Source: Prorocentrum cordatum (taxonomy: Eukaryota; Sar; Dinophyceae; Prorocentrales; Prorocentraceae). Taken from it: a DNA stretch of 64,000 bases. Shown here piece after piece: positions 1 to 10,125 of the stretch (position 1 is its first letter; the number at the start of each line of letters is the position of its first letter). The stretch lies in assembly GCA_963575745.1 (NCBI GenBank), contig CAUYUJ010016905.1, positions 177,501 to 241,500 on the forward strand. Reading direction: 5' to 3'. Under the pieces are notes generated by a model. The model had not been told where the DNA came from and did not search any database. It worked only from the letters and a program-made list of their open reading frames with translations. A program made the translations under genes and the position numbers.

Positions 1-73
1 GAACGGGTGGAAGCGCTTGAGCGTGACCGCCCAGCGCTCGCGTGTCCTTGCGCCAACACTGCCTGGCGCGCAA

Positions 74-847
74 TTAATTGCGGAGCGACTCCTTGGCTTC
101 GGCCGCCTGCCAGCCGAAGATCGGCGAGCGCTCGTCGTTAATCTTTTCGCCGGTCCACTCCGCGAGCTGATTGCGGTCGTATGCCCTCGGGCCGAACTCC
201 TCTATGAAACGGTAGCCAGCTCTTCGCTTTCCCGTGTCGTAGCCGCCGCCGCGGATGGCTCAACCCAATGGCGGATCTGCACCCCGCCCGGCCTGTCCAT
301 CATGTAGTAGAAGAGCTCGAGTGGCGTCTCAATGTCGGCCGAGCCCCCCCAGTGGACGGCGAGCGCCCTGCCCTCCGCGAAAACCTCCTTCGCGATGTCG
401 GCCCGAACCTTGTCGTCGAACCTGACGCACTTCAGCGCGTGCTGCTCGCCACTCGCGTCCTTCGGCAAGATGTAGAGCTGCATGGTGAACGCGATTTCGC
501 CAGGGCCCTTGTTAGGTTTAAACGGGGCTGGCAACGCCATGTAGTTGCCCGCGCACATGGCGTCAGACACGCCGGCTGTGTCCAACTGCTCCGCGGCGCC
601 ACCCCCCAGCGCCACCCAATGCACCAAATGCTTCGGACTCGCGACGCCGTCCGCGCATTGGAGCGGGATGTCGCGGAGGGCGCGCGCAGCGAGAGGGTCT
701 GATTGGAAACGCTCGGGCTTGTCGAGCTTCTTGGGACTGCACCGCCGCCATGTGCAGCCACGTGTTATTGATTTGATCAGTGGCGGAGGCGTCGCCATCG
801 ACGATCTCCCCCATTGATTTGACGCCGCCAGCTATCAGGCTCGCCAT
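74..847 (-). pseudogene. Hypothetical protein gene broken by two apparent frameshifts
   Basis: Three minus-strand frames join end to end into one protein-like product of about 257 residues. It opens at an ATG at 847 (MASLIAGGVKSMGEIVDG), changes frame near 735 into a stretch containing KKLDKPERFQSDPL and, later, FVEG-like charged text ending in LELFYYMMDRPGGVQIRHWVE. It changes frame again near 250-260, inside a GCG run, into AGYRFIEEFGPRAYDRN and SPIFGWQAAEAKESLRN, with the stop at 74-76. The mixed, non-repetitive composition continuing across both breaks is why I treat it as one gene. No family is recognised. The breaks may be real decay or assembly indels; the second lies in a GCG repeat, a common error site. 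It lies downstream of a transposase on the same strand, which may or may not be related. Confidence 0.5.
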
Positions 848-1194
848 GGCAGAGAGCGGGCGCAAACGGAAGCTTGAAGCGAAAGTCTGGCGGCGGGGGG
901 CAACGCGACGGCGGTCGCTCAAACCGGAAACGCAGCGGAACGGTGCACCCCCCCCCCCCCCGCGGCCGCAGCCGCGACTGCCGCGCACGACGCGCGCCCC
1001 TCCCCCCCGCCTCCCCCCGCGCCCCTTCGCTTCTTAATGGGGGAGAAGTCGTGCGCGCGCAGGTCTCATCAACTTTGCGGGGCAGCATTGGCCGATTGCT
1101 GCACCCCCGTTGCGGAATGGCACCCCTCTCAGCAGCCTCGAGCCGCACTTTCGAATGGCGTATGTACGTCACAATCCGGGTAGAACGCCAGCCA
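848..1194. other. GC-rich spacer, no gene seen
   Basis: This stretch separates the hypothetical gene from the transposase. It contains a run of about 12 C near 950-962 and short GC-rich low-complexity text. The open frames on both strands are arginine/proline-rich and look like composition artefacts. Confidence 0.5.
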
Positions 1195-2501
1195 TCATAA
1201 GTGCTCTTGCGCCGTTGTAGACCAGAACGTGGACCCCATCACGTCGCGCAGCATCTCGCCCGTGGCGGGCCACAGGTCGTGTCCGCGATGCCGGTACTCC
1301 CACTGCGCGGAGCGGACGCGCGCGGCAATCGCCCTGCTGTGCGGCTTATAACTGCGGGGGGCAATGTGGTGCTTGACGCGCTTGCACGCCATGTCGATGA
1401 CCTGCGTGCCCGCTGCCACCTTCAGCACCGTGCCGCTCGGGGGCTTGTGCGTCGCGATTTTGTAATGCACGGGCTTGGCCCACACCCACTCCCCTCCGCG
1501 CCTCACGCGCTTCTTGCAGTGCCTGACGGAATCGCAGAACATCCCGGGGGGGCCTTCATCCTGTAGCTCCTGGCACCGTCCGAATAGAGAATGGCCTTGC
1601 GATCCTTGAGACGGTCCAGGAGGAAGGGCTTCCAGTCGGTCTTCTTGATGGCGCCTGGGCCAGGCGCCCTCTTCGTCGTGCGGTCCGACTCAGTTCTGAA
1701 CGGCATCGGGGTCTCTGGCTTGCCCCGCTGCACAACGCCTGCCCACTGATCCCACTCCTTCATCTCCTTGTCCTCCGTGACCGCAGAAGCGAAGACGGAC
1801 TCGTCGGCCTCGACGTTCACCCGCGTCTTGCCGTTGCCGTACACGATGTCCTTCTTGTATTTTCCTACGTACTGCTCGCGGGCGAGGTCCAGGTTGCGGG
1901 TCATAGCCTTGGTCATCTTGTGGTTGGTGCCGTAGTGCTGGTGGACCTGCGCGGTCGTCATCCCCGTGAGAATGCCGAACATGACCATGCATTTGTCCTT
2001 CAACGACGACGTCTCCTTCCCCCAGCCACCAGCGAAAATCGGGTGGCAGCGGGCGGGGCGCACCTGCTTGCCGCAGATCCCCCCGTCGTTGCACCGCCAC
2101 GCACAGCCCGAACCGCCCCCCCACTCCATGGCGCAACTTTTGCCGAGGGCGCCCTTCCCGCAAAGTGGGCACGTCAGCCCTGACCAATCGAGGAGGAACC
2201 CGTCCTTGATCAGGAGGTCCACGAGCTCGCTCTCGTTCCCCGTGTTGAAAGAGTCGACGTTGCGACGCCCCGCGTTGCGCTGCTTCCGTGTCTTCTTGGT
2301 GCCATTAATGGTGCGAACGTGGGAAGCCGTGCCATTATCCTTCCCCCTCTTGCCCTGCGCGCGGGCCTTCCCCCTCTTGAGCTCTGGGAAAATTTTGAAC
2401 GCGGCCGCGGGGCGCTTGGCGATGGCGCCCTTCCTCGCGCCGCGAACGGCGGCGGCGGGGCGCTTCGCAGCGCGGACAGCGGAAGCGGCAGGGCGCTTCA
2501 T
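1195..2501 (-). CDS. ISXO2-like (IS1595/Merlin type) DDE transposase, frameshifted
   Basis: A cut-and-paste DNA transposase of the ISXO2-like group, known in eukaryotes as Merlin. The ATG at 2501 begins MKRPAAS, followed by KRPAA/KRPAAA basic repeats that could act as nuclear localisation signals. Next comes a zinc-ribbon-like segment with CPLCGKG and further Cys pairs (GGICGKQV), then NVEADESVFA, which matches the first catalytic Asp region of the family, and ILYSDGARSYR, the second. The frame breaks at a G7 run near 1546-1552. The other frame then continues with CDSVRHCKKRV and GTQVIDMACKRVKHHI, the region of the third catalytic residue; an Asp stands where Glu is usual. Without a frameshift the protein would be about 435 residues. 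A one-base assembly error in the G run is as likely as real inactivation. I did not identify terminal inverted repeats. Confidence 0.72.
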
Positions 2502-2575
2502 AGCACAGGGGTGAACACACATTTGAACCCTACTTTGAGCCAAAGCAGCAGCTGTGAGGACACAATCTCTTGTTC

Positions 2576-3412
2576 TCATTGGTGACGAATCTTTCCTGAG
2601 TTTTCCTGCTGCCCTCTCCCTGGGCTTCTTCCTGGGCCTCCTCCAAGGCCCTCTCGTGGGTCTCTCGAGCGTGTTTCTGGCGTCGGCCCCTGTTGCCCCC
2701 CTGCGTTCCCTCGCGTCTCCTGCGGGCGTTTCACGACGATGATGATGATTGTTTCTCCAGGCTCCCGCGCGCGGCCGCAGCGCGGGCAAGCTCGCCTAAG
2801 GCGCGCGTTCCCCCTGTCCCGCCGAGCCGCCGCCGCAGCTTGGGTGCCGTTCGGCAGGGCCGCCGCCTTGCTGAGCTCGAGCTTCATGCGCTCGTTGGCC
2901 TGTCGAAGGCACAGCGCGTCTTCCTCTAGCTGCTCGTTCTCCTTGCGCAGGAGCTGGTTCTCCAACTTCAGCTCGTCCAGGAGGTTGTACTCGCTCGGCT
3001 GGTCTTCCTTCTGCTCCTGGTCCGCGTCGTTGTTCGGGTCGGAGTCGTCGCTGCTCTCGTCCTTGGCGCTGCTCGAGTCGGAGTCGTCGGGGGGGCTCTC
3101 GTCGTCGTCCGAGGCCGCGGCGGGCTCGGCCGGCGCTGGCGGCGCAGGGGGCGCAGGCAAGGGTGCCTGCGTCGCTGGCCCAGCAGGCGGGGCAGGCAAG
3201 GCAAGGGCCCCGAGCGACGGCTGCGGGCCGCGGCGCTCCTGCTTCTTCCTGCGCAAAGCACCGCGCAGCCTCTCCCAGGCCCTGGCGGACCACCCCCCCT
3301 GGTCCCAATCCGCCAGAACAGGGCCCGCTGCACGTTGGCAATGCCTACGTTGAGGTCTTGCTTGGTGAAAGGCACGCGGGGCGCGTGCAGCTGAATGTCC
3401 GGTATAGATCAC
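2576..3412 (-). CDS. Coiled-coil, acidic low-complexity ORF fragment
   Basis: A long minus-strand frame with no ATG near its 5' end; the first in-frame ATG falls inside the coiled coil. In order it shows a Pro/Ala-rich part, an Asp/Ser/Glu-rich acidic part, and a convincing leucine-heptad stretch (LLDELKLENQLLRKENEQL onward) of about 45 residues, then Arg/Gly-rich text. The heptads argue for real coding of at least one exon. It is not recognised as a family and could be the 5' exon of a larger gene or an accessory ORF of the adjacent transposon. The 3' half, rich in Pro/Gly/Arg, may be non-coding. Confidence 0.35.
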   Translation of the reverse strand: MIYTGHSAARAPRAFHQARPQRRHCQRAAGPVLADWDQGGWSARAWERLRGALRRKKQERRGPQPSLGALALPAPPAGPATQAPLPAPPAPPAPAEPAAASDDDESPPDDSDSSSAKDESSDDSDPNNDADQEQKEDQPSEYNLLDELKLENQLLRKENEQLEEDALCLRQANERMKLELSKAAALPNGTQAAAAARRDRGNARLRRACPRCGRAREPGETIIIIVVKRPQETRGNAGGQQGPTPETRSRDPREGLGGGPGRSPGRGQQENSGKIRHQ

Positions 3413-3420
3413 CGGGGGCC

Positions 3421-3815
3421 TTGGCTACCCTAGGCCCTACCCAAGGCCCTAGGCTTCCCAAGGGTAGGCCCTACCCAAGGCCCTAGGCTTCCCAAGGGTA
3501 GGCCCTACCCAAGGCCCTAGGCTTCCCAAGGGTAGGCCCTACCCAAGGCCCTAGGCTTCCCAAGGGTAGGCCCTACCCAAGGCCCTAGGCTTCCCAAGGG
3601 TAGGCCCTACCCAAGGCCCTAGGCTTCCCAAGGGTAGGCCCTACCCAAGGCCCTAGGCTTCCCAAGGGTAGGCCCTACCCAAGGCCCTAGGCTTCCCAAG
3701 GGTAGGCCCTACCCAAGGCCCTAGGCTTCCCAAGGGGTAGCCCTAGGGTAGCCCTAGGGGTGGGCCCCAGGGGTAGCCCCAGGGTAGCCCTAGGGGTAGG
3801 CCCTAGGGGTAACCC
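3421..3815. repeat. 34-bp tandem repeat, about 9 copies, with degenerate tail
   Basis: Near-identical 34-bp units containing CCCTACCCAAGGCCCTAGG and CTTCCCAAGGG repeat from about 3421 to 3737. From 3738 the sequence decays into GTAGCCCTAGGGG-type short repeats up to about 3815. The units contain the self-complementary words CCTAGG and GGCC. Confidence 0.9.
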
Positions 3816-3819
3816 TTTA

Positions 3820-4335
3820 TTGCGGATTACAATATGATTCCTTTGGTCGAGCGGGCGGGCGGGACATTAATAGCATTGGTTGCCTTGGTGGCGGATTACA
3901 TATATTGATTCCTTGTGTGGTGGATTATCAACTGATTATTCTTGTCGGGCGGGCGGGCGGGACACTAAATAAAGGCATTGATTGCATGTGTGGCGGGTGG
4001 CACACTGATTCTTATTGTGGCAGATTACACATTGATTCCTTTTGTCGGGCGGGCGGGCGGGACACTAAAGGCAATGATTGCTTGCGTGGCGAATTACGAA
4101 TGGATTCTCTTTTATTGCGGATTACAAACTGATTCCTTTGGTCGGGCGGGCGGGCGGGACATTAAAAGCATTGGTTGCTTTGGTGGCGGATTACAAAGTG
4201 ATTCCATGTGGCATCGGGTTACAAGTTGATTACTATTGTGGCGGATTACAAGCTGATTCTTTTGGTCGGGCGGGCGGGCGGGACATTAAAGGCATTGCTT
4301 GCTTTGCTGGCGGATTACATATTGATGCCCTTTGT
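3820..4335. repeat. Degenerate ~100-120 bp tandem repeats
   Basis: Five blocks share GTCGGGCGGGCGGGCGGGAC followed by a short A-rich spacer and GGCGGATTACA with GATTC. They recur at about 3848, 3945, 4046, 4140 and 4265. No gene is seen; the open frames here simply follow the repeat. Confidence 0.8.
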
Positions 4336-4403
4336 GGCGGAGTGGGAGTGGAAGAGGAGGAGAAGGGGGAGGAGGAGCAGGAGGGGGAGGCGGAGGGCGA
4401 CGA

Positions 4404-4452
<49 letters not shown>

Positions 4453-5088
4453 TGTCTGGGCCTGGAGCGTGCCCGGCGGGGCGCGCCTTCCTGAGCGCAC
4501 GCCGACGCGAGGGAGACGCCGAGGACCGACGAAGACCTGCTCGGCCCTCGGTCTTCGAGGAGGTCTGGGCTTGGGCCCCCCTCCTCCTCCTCCTCCTCCT
4601 CCCCCTCCTCCTCCTCCTCCTCCCTCCTCCCTCCGCACGCCTCCTCCCTCCTCCCTCCTCACTCCGTCCGCCCGCCTCCTCCCTCCCCCCTGCTCCCGCC
4701 GCCTCCTCCGCCTCCGCCGCCACCTCCTCCTCCTCCTCCTCACCTCCTCCTCCTCCTCCTCCTCCTCCTCCCTCCTCCCCTCCTCCTCCTCCTCCTCCAC
4801 CTCCTCCTCCTCCTCCCTCGCTACTCCCTCGATCCCCTGCTTCCCCCCCCCCGCTCCCCCTTCCGAGGGCAGGGCGCCCGCGCCGCCCCCCGGCGACCGC
4901 GGCCCCGGCGCCGCAGACCCCCCCTCGCAGACCCCCCCTCTGGGACCCCCCCTCGCTGACCCCCCCTCGCAGACCCCCCCTCACAGACCCCCCCTCTGGG
5001 ACCCCCCCTCGCTGACCCCCCCATCGCTGACCCCCCCTCGCAGACCCCCCTCGCAGACCCCCTCTCTGGGACCCCCCCTCGCTGAACC
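4336..5088. repeat. Trinucleotide and C-rich low-complexity block
   Basis: A (GAC)n tract at about 4400-4451 is followed by a short unique piece to about 4580. Long CTC/CCT pyrimidine tracts run from 4580 to 4830, and a CAGACCCCCCCTC/GGGACCCCCCCTC-type repeat runs from about 4915 until the assembly gap. The long open frames here on both strands are homopolymer-like and not credible genes. Confidence 0.85.
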
Positions 5089-5188
5089 NNNNNNNNNNNN
5101 NNNNNNNNNNNNNNNNNNNNNNNNNNNNNNNNNNNNNNNNNNNNNNNNNNNNNNNNNNNNNNNNNNNNNNNNNNNNNNNNNNNNNNNN
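5089..5188. other. Assembly gap of 100 N
   Basis: Exactly 100 N, the usual placeholder for a gap of unknown size. It sits between a C-rich repeat and a TCC repeat, so repeat collapse is the likely cause. Spacing across this point cannot be trusted. Confidence 0.99.
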
Positions 5189-5930
5189 TCCTCCTCCTCC
5201 TCCTCCTCCTCCTAATCCTCCTCCTCCTCCTCCTCCTCTTCCTCCCCATCCTCCTCAGCCTCGTCTCATCATCGTCATCATCATTATCATCATCAGCAGC
5301 AGCATCATCAGAAGCAACAGCAGCAACATCATCACCACCATGGGCAGTATAATCAGAAGCATCATCATCATCATCAGCAGCATCATCATCAGCATCAGCA
5401 TCAGCATCGTCATCGTCATCACCATCAGCATCATCATCATCATCATCAGCATCATCATCGTCCTAAACCTCATCAGCATCATCACCACCACCACCACCAT
5501 CAACATCTTCGTCATCATCATAAACAGCACCATCAGCATCAGCATCGGCATGGTCAGCATCATCATCTGCATCAGCATCAGCATCAGCATCATCAGCATC
5601 AGCAGCAGCAGTATCATCGTGATCATCATCACAACCGCCATCATCATCATCACAACCAACCTCATCATCATCATCAGCAGCATGATCACCATCATCATCA
5701 CCATCGTCACCACCGTCACCAGCATCATCATCAGCATCGTCACCATCGCCATCGTCAGTGCGATCACCATCATCATCGTCATCAGCACCATATAGGTTAA
5801 ACAATCACCATCACCATCACCGTCACCATCACCGTGATCATCATCCACAACCGCAAAGCAGCAACCACAACAACCATGACAATAAGAGCCACAGCAACAA
5901 CAGCAACAACAACAAGGATAGCGACCTTCC
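5189..5930. repeat. TCC tract then long CAT/ATC tract
   Basis: (TCC)n to about 5250 is followed by imperfect CAT/CAG/CAC trinucleotide repeats to about 5830, then CAACAA-rich text. Poly-Met/Ile/Asp frames on both strands reflect the trinucleotide period only. Confidence 0.9.
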
Positions 5931-7040
5931 TTGGCCCCAGGGGCTCGGGGGCCGACTGGAGCTCTCCCTCATAGAGGGACAGGAACTCTCCCGGGCCCTC
6001 GGAGGCATGCGGGCCAGCGAAGAGAGAGGATCCTGTACAGGCCTTGCACGGCTTATATGGGCAATTCTGGTTGAAATCCGATTTCTATTGTCATCTCATG
6101 AAAATCGAATCAGAACTGATCGCATCCCATATCCAACTGATTCCAAGCAGATTTCTGGTGGAAATGCTTAGGATCTACTGCAGGAATGGGAAGATCCCAG
6201 ATCCAGCTGGTTCTAAGAATCTATTCCAATTGAATATACTTCGATTCTAAATTACATTGGCCAGAACCCTGATCCAGCGGGCATTAGCTATATTCCTAAC
6301 GAATATGTTATCTAAGTTATATTAACCAGATCTTTGATCCAGATGATGTTAAATAGATTCCGATGTCTAAAATTGACCAGATCCCACTTCCAGCTGATTC
6401 TGATAGATGTATAACGGGATCCGATTAAACTGTAATAGAATTAGCCAAATCCCAGATCCACCTGATTATGATTAGATTCCTATCGGGATAAGATTAGGAT
6501 GTACTTTAAATGGGCCAGATCCCAGATCCAGCAAATTCGAATGAGATCTCTCCTCATGGGATCTGACTAGAACATAATGACATTGGCCAAATCCCAGATC
6601 CAGTCGACTCGGGTTATATTCATACTGGGACATGACTGACATGTTATGATTGGCCAAAAACCTAGACCCAACTGGTTCTAATCAGATTCTTCACGGCACC
6701 AAATATAAACCGCATTGAATTTAGACAGACCCCAGATCCAGTTATATATCAATATATTCTTTTTGGAATATGATTACAATTGACCAACTCCCGAATCCAG
6801 CTGATTTCAATCAAGTCCGATTGGGACCTGATTAACATGTAATGAGAGCTGATCAGATCCCAGGGCCAGCCGAATTCAATTGGATCACGATTGGAATCTC
6901 AATAAAAATCTACTAAGAACTAGGCAGATCCCAAATCCATCCGATTCTAATGAGATTCCGATTGAATCAAATTCAAAAAATGCGCACATCCCAGATCCAC
7001 CATCTTCGAATTAGATGCTGAACGAATCTAACGGAAATAA
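5931..7040. repeat. AT-richer degenerate ~68-bp repeat family
   Basis: After about 100 bp of unique text, diverged units recur roughly every 65-70 bp from 6060 to 7030. Their best-conserved core is CCAGATCCCAGATCCAGC followed by TGATTC, with a GGGATCTGATTA-like second half. About 13 cores can be picked out. This block has clearly lower GC than its surroundings. No credible ORF. Confidence 0.7.
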
Positions 7041-7262
7041 AATTACCCTGGCGACGTACCCTACCCCTGCGCAAACGCCAGGCGCAAATAGTTTAGGACA
7101 TGTTATAAGGTGGCGATGACGGAGCGAGGGTTACATATGTCTGCAGACGAAATTCGGGAGACTCGCAGGACACTGGCTACAGGACAAGGACTAGATAAAG
7201 CTGATTAGTTACAATCCCTGAGCACCCCTAGCCACTGCGAAAGCGGGGATCTCATATCGCCG
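7041..7262. repeat. Copy 1 of a dispersed segment (ACCCTGGCGACGTACCC)
   Basis: Contains ACCCTGGCGACGTACCC and CCCCTGCGCAA, then text ending in a GTTATA word and GTGATGAC-like sequence. The same order of words recurs at about 8760-8870. The two copies bracket the first 101-bp satellite array. Confidence 0.6.
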
Positions 7263-7610
7263 GTGACGATGACAACGGTGACGACGACGATGACTACGAC
7301 GATGATGACGACGACGGTGACGACGACTCAACGACGACGACGGCGACGGCGACGACGTCGGCGACCCGACGGTGACGAGAATGACGACGCCGACGACGAT
7401 GACGACGCCGACGGCGACAACGACGACGACGATGACGACGACGACGGCGGCGACGACGCCGACGACGTCCCAGGCAAGCGGCGACCGTCCTGCTCCTCAT
7501 TCGCCTCCTTCTCCTCCTCCTCCTCCTCCTCCGACTCCGACTCCGCCGCCTCCTCCTGACCCGCAGCCCCTCCGGCCAAAGGATACGGAGGTCTATTGTG
7601 GATCCGCGTA
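7263..7610. repeat. GAC/ACG trinucleotide tract and CTC tract
   Basis: Imperfect GACGACGATGAC repeats occupy 7263-7470, followed by TCCTCCTCC at about 7505-7555. No credible gene. Confidence 0.85.
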
Positions 7611-8690
7611 GCGCGTCACTGTGCTGAGCCCCCCAGCAGGCCTCGAAAGTGGCGACAATTTCACAGATCGCAGCCCCCCAGGGATGGCGAGGTCTAATTT
7701 GGGTCTGCGTGTGGCCTCACTGCGCTGGGCCCCCCAGCAGGCCTCGAAAGTGGCGACAGTTTCACAGATCGCAGCCCCCCCAGGGATGGCGAGGTCTAAT
7801 TTGGGTCCGCGCGTGGCGTCACTGTGCTGGCCCCCCCAGCAGGCCTCGAAAGTGGCGACAGTTTCACAGATCGCAGCCCCCCAGGGATGGCGAGGTCTAA
7901 TTTGAATCCGCGCGTGGCGTCTCTGTGCTGGGCCCCCCAGCAGGCCTCGAAAGTGGCGACAGTTTCACAGATCGCAGCCCCCCAGGGATGGCGAGGTCTA
8001 ATTTGGGTCTGCGTGTGGCCTTCTGTGCTGGGCCCCCCAGCAGGCCTCGAAAGTGGCGACAGTTTCACAGATCGCAGCCCCCCAGGGATGGCGAGGTCCG
8101 ATTTCAATCCGCCGTGGACCCACTGTGCTGGGCCCCCCGGCAGGCCTCGAAAGTGGCGACAGTTTCACAGATCGCAGCCCCCCAGGGATGGCGAGGTCCA
8201 ATTTGGGTCCGCGCGTGGCGTCACTGTGCTGGGCCCCCCAGCAGGCCTCGAAAGTGGCGACAGTTTCACAGATCGCAGCCCCCCAGGGATGGCGAGGTCC
8301 ATTTGAGTCTGCGGTGGGTAACTGTGCTGGGCCCCCCCAGCAGGCCTCGAAAGTGGCGACAGTTTCACAGATCGCAGCCCCCCAGGGATGGCGAGGTCTA
8401 ATTTGGCTCCGCCCGTGGCGTCACTGTGCTGGGCCCCCCAGCAGGCCTCGAAAGTGGCGACAGTTTCACAGATCGCAGCCCCCCAGGGATGGCGAGGTCT
8501 AATTTGGGTCCGCGCGTGGCGTCACTGTGCTGGGCCCCCCAGCAGGCCTCGAAAGTAGCGACAGTTTCACAGATCGCAGCCCCCCAGGGATGGCGAGGTC
8601 TAATTTGGGTCCGCGCGTGGCGTCACTGTGCTGGGTCCCCCAGCAGGCCTCGAAAGTAGCGACAGTTTTACAGATCGCAGCCTCCCACAG
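7611..8690. repeat. 101-bp satellite, subfamily A, first array (~10 copies)
   Basis: Head-to-tail units of about 101 bp contain GTGCTGGGCCCCCCAGCAGG, CTCGAAAGTGGCGACAG, TTTCACAGATCGCAGCC and CAGGGATGGCGAGGTC. The array ends at a CAGGCAAGACAGGAGGAGG junction that is also found after the lone unit near 13025. The period is not a multiple of three, so the open frames wander and are not genes. Confidence 0.92.
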
Positions 8691-8884
8691 GCAAGACAGG
8701 AGGAGGCAGGCAGGAGGCAGGAGGGAGGCAGGAGGAGACGCGCGAGCAATGCTCTATTCATTACCCTGGCGACGTACCCAACCCCTGCGCAATGCGGGGC
8801 ATGAGTAGCTTGGGAGACGTTATACTGAGGTGATGACGTGACATGGGCGCATCTACTTCTACAAGCGGCATTCGTGAGGCTCGC
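8691..8884. repeat. Junction: GGAGG-rich text and copy 2 of the 7041 segment
   Basis: AGGAGGCAGGCAGGAGG-type text to about 8745 is followed by a second copy of the ACCCTGGCGACGTACCC segment (8760-8870). Confidence 0.6.
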
Positions 8885-10125
8885 AGCCCCCCAGGGATTG
8901 CGATGTCCCGCTCAGATCTGCCTGGTGCCTCGCTCCGCTGGACCCACCAGCAGCCCTCGAAAGTGGCGGCAATTTCGCAGATCGCAGCCCCCCAGGGACG
9001 GCGAGGTCCCGCTCAGGTCCGCGCGGTGCCTCACTCCGCAGGACCCACCAGCAGCCTTCGAAAATGGCGACGGTTTCGAAGATCGCAGCCCCCCAGGGAC
9101 GGCGAGGTCCCGCTCAGGCCCGCGCGGTGCCTCATTCCGCAGGAACCACCAGCAGCCCTCGAAAATGGCGACATTTCGCAGATCGCAGCCCCCCAGGGAC
9201 GGCGAGGTCCCGCTCAGGTCCGCGCGGTGCCTCATTCCGCAGGACCCACCAGCAGCCCTCGAAAATGGCGACAACTTCGCAGATCGCAGCCCCCCCAGGG
9301 ACGGCAAGGTCCCGCTCAGGTCCGCGCGGTGCCTCACTCCGCAGGACCCACCAGCAGCCCTCGAAAGTGGCGACGGCTTCGCAGATCGCAGCCCCCCAGG
9401 GACGGCGAGGTCCCGCTCAGGTCCGCGCGGTGCCTCATCCCGCAGGACCCACCAGCAGCCTTCGAAAGTGGCGACGGTTTCGCAGATCGCAGCCCCCCAG
9501 GGACGGCGAGGTCCCGGCCCACGCGATGCCTCATTCCGCAGGAACCACCAGCAGCCCTCGAAAGTGGCGACATTTCGCAGATCGCAGCCCCCCAGGGACG
9601 GCGAGGTCCCGCTCAGATCCGCGCGGTGCCTCGCTCTGCAGGACCCACCAGCAAAGTGGCAACAGTTTCGCATATCGCAGCCCCCCAGGGACGGCGAGGT
9701 CCCGCTCAGGTCCGCGCGGCGCCTCACTCCGCAGGACCCACCAGCAGCCCTCGAAAGTGGCGACGGTTTCGCAGATCGCAGAACCCAGGAACGGCGAGGT
9801 CCCGCTCAGGTCCGCGCGGTGCCTCACCCCGCAAAACCCACCAGCAGCCTTCGAAAGTGGCGACAATTTCGCAAATCGCAACCCCTGCAGGGACGGCGAG
9901 GTCCCGTTCAGGTCCGCGCGGTGCCCCATCCCGCAGGACCCACCAGCAGCCTTCGAAAGTGGCAACAGTTTCGCGGATCGCAGCCCCCCAGGGACGGCGA
10001 GGTCCCGTTCAGATCCGCGCGGTGCCTTACCCCGCCGGACCCACCAGCAGCCTTCGAAAGTGGCCACAGTTTCGCAGATCGCAGCCCTCCAGGGATGGCG
10101 ATGTCCCGCTCAGGTCCGCCTCCCA
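8885..10125. repeat. 101-bp satellite, subfamily B (~12 copies)
   Basis: Units of about 100 bp contain CCACCAGCAGCCCTCGAAA, TTTCGCAGATCGCAGCC, CAGGGACGGCGAGGTCC and CGCTCAGGTCCGCGCGG. They align along their length with subfamily A but share diagnostic differences (TTTCGCAG for TTTCACAG; GGGACGG for GGGATGG). Confidence 0.9.

Noticed and set aside
4208-5848. Poly-Asp, poly-Ser, poly-Met/Ile ORFs, one crossing the N gap
   Set aside because: Simple-repeat translations, and one spans 100 unknown bases.
7611-8690. Possible CRISPR array
   Set aside because: The repeats are 101 bp head to tail without unique spacers, and no cas genes are present; this is satellite DNA in a eukaryotic context.
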